A stretch of DNA of 64,000 bases. It comes from Gemmatimonadetes bacterium T265 (GTDB taxonomy: Bacteria > Gemmatimonadota > Gemmatimonadetes > Gemmatimonadales > Gemmatimonadaceae). Positions within the stretch are counted from its first letter, which is position 1, and every line of letters begins with the position of its first letter. A program made the translations under genes and the position numbers. Positions 60,756 through 64,000 of the stretch are shown piece by piece. The stretch spans positions 186,001-250,000 of the forward strand of contig BPUI01000003.1 of NCBI GenBank assembly GCA_019973575.1, given 5' to 3'. The notes under the pieces were generated by a model. The model made no database searches and was not told the DNA's origin. It was given only the letters and a program-made list of their open reading frames with translations.

Positions 60756-63032
60756 GTGTTCGCCGACCTCCGCGCGGCGCGGCGCGCCCTCCGCGCCGCC
60801 CCGGGCTACGCCGCGGCGGCGGTCCTCACGCTTGCGTTAGGCATCGCCCTCGCGGCCGCGATGGGCACGGTCGCGCGCGCGGTGGCGTTCGCGCGCCTGC
60901 CGGTGCGCGACCAGGACCGCGTTGTGGTGCTCTGGGGCGCGCAGCCCTCGCTCGCGCACGTCCCGCTCCGCCTGGGCGCCTACGACGACCTCGCCGCCGG
61001 CACCCCGGGGCTCGCCGCCGGCGCGGCCGTGGACTACAACGGCGCGTGGCCGCGCGACTTCGCGCTCGGCGACCCCGCCGCGCCCACCGTGCGGCTGTCG
61101 CAGGGCGTGGTCTCGGGCAACTTCTTCGACGTCCTCGGCGCCCGCCCGCTCCTCGGCCGCGCGCTGCGCCCGTCGGACGACGTGCCCGGCACCGCCGTGG
61201 TCGCGGTGCTGAGCCACGCCGCGTGGCGCCGCGACTTCGGCGGTGACCCGCACGTCGTCGGCCGCACCATCCGGCCGGTGCAGACGTCCCAGGCCTATAC
61301 CATCGTCGGCGTCATGCCCCCCGGGCTCGACTACCCGCGCGGCGCGGCGATGTGGGTCGCGCTCCGGCCGATGTGGGCGGACACGAGCGCCGCCGCGGTC
61401 GACGTGGTGGCGCGCCTCTCGTCGGGTGCCACGCCGGCCCTCGCGGCCGCGTCACTCACCGCGTCGTACCGCCGCTCCCCCGCCGGGCACGACGAACTCG
61501 CCGCCAACTCCCGCGGCACCGCGCGCCTCCTGGCCGACGCGGTCGTCGGCGACGCGCGCCCGGCGTTCACGCTCACCGCCGCGGCCGCGGGACTCGTGCT
61601 GCTGGCCGCCTGCGGTAACGTGGCGGGGCTCGTGCGCGCGTTCGCCGCGCTCGCGCCGGCCGACCTGCCGCGCGTGGCGGAGGTGCGGGTGGACGGCTGG
61701 CTGCTCGCGGCGGCGGTCGCGGCGACGGCCGCCGTGGTCGTGCTCGTCGGCCTCGCGCCGGCGCTCGACGTGGCCCGGCGCGTCGACGTGGCCGACGTCC
61801 TGCGGCGCGCCGCCCGCGGCGGCACCGGCGGGCGCGGCGCGGGTCGCGTACGCCGCGCCCTGGTCGGCGGCCAAGTCGCCATGGCGGTGGTGGTCCTCGC
61901 GAGCGCCGGCCTCCTCGGCCGGAGCCTCGCGCGGCTGCAAGCCGTCGACCTCGGCCTGACGGCAGACCGCCTCGCACTCGTCGAGCTCGTGCCGCCTGCG
62001 GACGCGCCGAGCGACACGCGCGAGGGCGCGCCCCGCTGGAACGCGACGTTGGACCGCGTGCTCGCACGCGTCGGCGCGCTCCGGGGCGTCGCGGGCGTGG
62101 CCCCGGTGGGCACGGGCCCGTTCAAAGGGAGCGCCGGCTGGATCATGATGCCCGAGGTCGAGGGGGCCGGGGCCGGGGACACCGCCCGCACGCCCTGGCT
62201 CCACTTCGAGGTCACGACGGGCGCCTTCGCGCGCACGGCCGGCGTTCCGCTCCTGCGCGGCCGCTTCCTCACCGACGCGGACCGCGAGGGTGCGCCGGGC
62301 GCGGTGGTGCTGAGCGAACGGGCGGCCCGGGCCATGTGGCCGGGCGGCGACGCGGTCGGCAAGCGCGTGCGGTTCGGGCGCCACGACCCGTTCGGGTGGC
62401 GCGCCGTGGTGGGGGTCGTCGCGGAGACGCGCTGGCAGGACCTGCGCACCCCGCAGGGGGCCATCTACATCCCGTACCGGCAGTTCGCGGCAAGCCCGAC
62501 GCTGCTCCTCGTCCGCAGCCCCGACGACCCGGCGCTCCTCCTGCCCGCCGTGAGGCGCGTGGTCGCGGAGGTGGCCCCCACGGTCCGGGTCACGGCAACC
62601 AACACGCTGCGCCGGCTGGTCGCCGTGCCGCTCGCCCGCCCGCGGCTGCTCTCCGCGCTGCTCGCCGCGTTCGCCCTCGCCGCCGTCGCGCTCACCGCGG
62701 TCGGTCTCTTCGGCGTGGTGGCCGCGTCGGTGGCCGAGCGCGGGCGGGAGCTGGCGGTGCGCTCTTCGTTGGGCGCGCGGCCGGGCGACCTGCGCGCGCT
62801 CGTTGTCGGCGAGGGGCTGCCGGTGGCGGGCGGCGGCGCCGCGGTCGGGCTCGCCGCGGCGCTCGCGCTCGGGCGGCTCGTCGCGGGGCTCCTGTACAAC
62901 GTGCGCCCGGCCGACCCGGCAGCGTTAGGCGGGAGCGCGCTCGCGCTGCTCTTGGTGTGCGCCGCGGCGTGCCTCGTGCCCGCGGCCCGCGCGGCGCGCG
63001 CCGACCCCGCGGCCGCGCTCCGCGCCGAGTAG
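60756..63032 (+). CDS. ADOP/MacB-type FtsX permease 6, with internal deletion
   Basis: A 758-residue ADOP permease starting MFADLRAARRALRAAPGYAAA. N-terminal helix (AVLTLALGIALAAAMGTVARAV), MacB domain and C-terminal FtsX domain (RGRELAVRSSLGARPGDLRALV, RADPAAALRAE) are normal. In the first FtsX half, GNVAGLVR is followed directly by AFAALAPADLPRVAEVRVDG near 61640. The siblings have about 50 more residues there, including the A-x-x-R-x-R-E-L-A-V-R-x-A-x-G-A coupling segment. An in-frame deletion probably removed a membrane helix and the ATPase-contact loop of the N-terminal half. Whether it still works is doubtful. Confidence 0.9.
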   Translation: MFADLRAARRALRAAPGYAAAAVLTLALGIALAAAMGTVARAVAFARLPVRDQDRVVVLWGAQPSLAHVPLRLGAYDDLAAGTPGLAAGAAVDYNGAWPRDFALGDPAAPTVRLSQGVVSGNFFDVLGARPLLGRALRPSDDVPGTAVVAVLSHAAWRRDFGGDPHVVGRTIRPVQTSQAYTIVGVMPPGLDYPRGAAMWVALRPMWADTSAAAVDVVARLSSGATPALAAASLTASYRRSPAGHDELAANSRGTARLLADAVVGDARPAFTLTAAAAGLVLLAACGNVAGLVRAFAALAPADLPRVAEVRVDGWLLAAAVAATAAVVVLVGLAPALDVARRVDVADVLRRAARGGTGGRGAGRVRRALVGGQVAMAVVVLASAGLLGRSLARLQAVDLGLTADRLALVELVPPADAPSDTREGAPRWNATLDRVLARVGALRGVAGVAPVGTGPFKGSAGWIMMPEVEGAGAGDTARTPWLHFEVTTGAFARTAGVPLLRGRFLTDADREGAPGAVVLSERAARAMWPGGDAVGKRVRFGRHDPFGWRAVVGVVAETRWQDLRTPQGAIYIPYRQFAASPTLLLVRSPDDPALLLPAVRRVVAEVAPTVRVTATNTLRRLVAVPLARPRLLSALLAAFALAAVALTAVGLFGVVAASVAERGRELAVRSSLGARPGDLRALVVGEGLPVAGGGAAVGLAAALALGRLVAGLLYNVRPADPAALGGSALALLLVCAAACLVPAARAARADPAAALRAE

Positions 63033-63067
63033 TCGAACCTCCCCCGGCACCTCTCCCCGAGGCCCCC

Positions 63068-64000
63068 ATGCTCGCCGACCTCCGCGCCGCCGCCCGCCGC
63101 CTCCGCCGCGCGCCCGGCTTCTCGCTGCTCGTCGTCCTCGTCCTCGCGTTAGGCATCGGCGTGAACGTGGCGACGTTCGGCGTGCTCGACGCCCTGCTCT
63201 TCCGGCCGCCGGCGGGGGTGCGCGCGCCGGACCGCGTGCGGCGCCTGGAGGTCGCCCCGCGCGAGCAGCCGGGCCGGCAGGTGTTCATCAACCTCGGCTT
63301 CGCGCAGGCCGACGTCGACGCGCTGCGCGCGCGGCGCGACCGCTTCGCCCCGCTCGGCGCCTACTCGGCGGGATGGGAGGCCACGCGCACCGACCCGGCG
63401 CTCGCGGCGGTGGACCCCGAGCGGCGCCGCGTGCGGGTCACCGTGGCCGACCCCGACTATTTCCGTGCGTTGGGCGTGGCCCCCGCGCGGGGGCGGCTCT
63501 TCGGGGACGACGAGTCGCGCCGCGGCGCGGGCGACGTCGTCGTCGTCACCGACGGGTTCTGGCGGCGCGCCATCGGCGCCGACCCCGCCGCCGTCGGGCG
63601 CACGCTCCACCTCAACGGCCGCGCGTACACGATGGTCGGCGTGCTTCCGCCCGGCTTCCGCGGCGTGGACGTCGAGCCCGCGGACGTCTTCGCGCCACTC
63701 GCCTCGGGCGTTGCCCTTACGGGGTACGGCGCGGTCGCCCCCGACCCGAACATGCCGTGGCTCAGCGTCGTCGCGCGGCTCGCCCCCGCGGCCGACGCAC
63801 GCGGGGCGGCCGCGGTCGCGTCCGCGGTGCTGCGGGCCGCCGACGCGGCGCGCCCCCAACCGGTGCTCGGGTTCGGCGCGGGCTCGGCCGGGCGGCAGGT
63901 ACGGGCGCGCGCGCTGACCGAGCACTTCGCCGGCGGGCACACGGGCCCCGAGAGCCCGGTGCCGCTCTGGCTCTTGGGCGCGACCGCGGCCGTCCTCCTC
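63068..64000 (+). CDS. ADOP/MacB-type FtsX permease 7 (3' end outside the window)
   Basis: The first 311 residues of another ADOP permease, starting MLADLRAAARRLRRAPGFSLL, 35 bp after ADOP6. The N-terminal helix (LVVLVLALGIGVNVATFGVLDALLF) and most of the MacB periplasmic domain are present (FINLGFAQADVDALR, FWRRAIGADPAAVGRTLHLNG, VGVLPPGFRGVDVEPADVF). The frame remains open at the window end, where the first FtsX domain is beginning (WLLGATAAVLL). It is the third gene of the ATPase-ADOP6-ADOP7 unit. Confidence 0.92.
   Translation, partial: MLADLRAAARRLRRAPGFSLLVVLVLALGIGVNVATFGVLDALLFRPPAGVRAPDRVRRLEVAPREQPGRQVFINLGFAQADVDALRARRDRFAPLGAYSAGWEATRTDPALAAVDPERRRVRVTVADPDYFRALGVAPARGRLFGDDESRRGAGDVVVVTDGFWRRAIGADPAAVGRTLHLNGRAYTMVGVLPPGFRGVDVEPADVFAPLASGVALTGYGAVAPDPNMPWLSVVARLAPAADARGAAAVASAVLRAADAARPQPVLGFGAGSAGRQVRARALTEHFAGGHTGPESPVPLWLLGATAAVLL

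Overview
The window is about 73% GC. It reads like a chromosome segment from a free-living Gram-negative bacterium of the Gemmatimonadota (Acidobacteriota is the main alternative). Pointers are seven FtsX/MacB-type 'ADOP' orphan permeases, a PEP-CTERM surface protein, several secreted lipoproteins, GTG starts and very strong GC3 codon use. The taxonomy is inferred from gene families, not from a marker gene. I see no rRNA, tRNA or CRISPR array.

1-5.2 kb: exported proteins (DUF3500 lipoprotein, PEP-CTERM protein, a di-heme peroxidase fused to a cupredoxin) and one unknown Ala/Ser/Thr/Gln-rich protein.

5.2-17.9 kb: an IS-riddled chromosomal integron. An integron integrase (intI, 6510-7466) keeps all catalytic residues but has lost its N-terminus to an IS30-type element. 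It points in the same direction as a cassette array at its 3' side. Two attC sites are intact (10421-10538, 12561-12656). Two more are split just after their RYYYAAC box by IS110-family elements (8490-9844 and 13268-14488). Further attC-like remnants lie between a third IS110-family gene and an IS1182 element. Cassette cargo: a small membrane protein, a lipoprotein, a three-helix membrane protein, a large lower-GC P-loop ATPase with a zinc ribbon (a possible defence gene) and an exported protein.

17.9-27.3 kb: an HxlR regulator divergent from a short-chain dehydrogenase; an HExxHxxGxxH metalloprotease divergent from a His-rich PadR regulator with palindromes between them; a 1138-residue BNR beta-propeller protein overlapped by a GH16 glucanase, itself overlapped by a YbjQ-family gene that opens with a 15-bp tandem repeat; and a TauE/SafE permease.

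27.3-38.8 kb: a compact two-gene NRPS locus (A-PCP, then C-C-A-PCP-TE with a Cys-type thioesterase), an M16 metallopeptidase, and a frameshifted phospholipase C-type phosphoesterase.

39-64 kb: export/efflux units. HlyD adaptor + MacB-type ATPase + three ADOPs form one operon (39.0-48.8 kb). VapBC, an S41 protease and a DUF4097 protein follow, then ADOP4, a Ser/Thr kinase with ADOP5, a frameshifted DUF2459 gene, a Uma2 nuclease-like gene, and a second ATPase with ADOP6 and ADOP7 (cut by the window end). A 16-bp palindrome followed by a conserved tail lies 100-180 bp upstream of four of these transport units and suggests a shared regulator. The heptamer GTTAGGC/GCCTAAC occurs about 50 times by eye, mostly as in-frame Leu-Gly (TTA-GGC) but also at stop codons and between genes.
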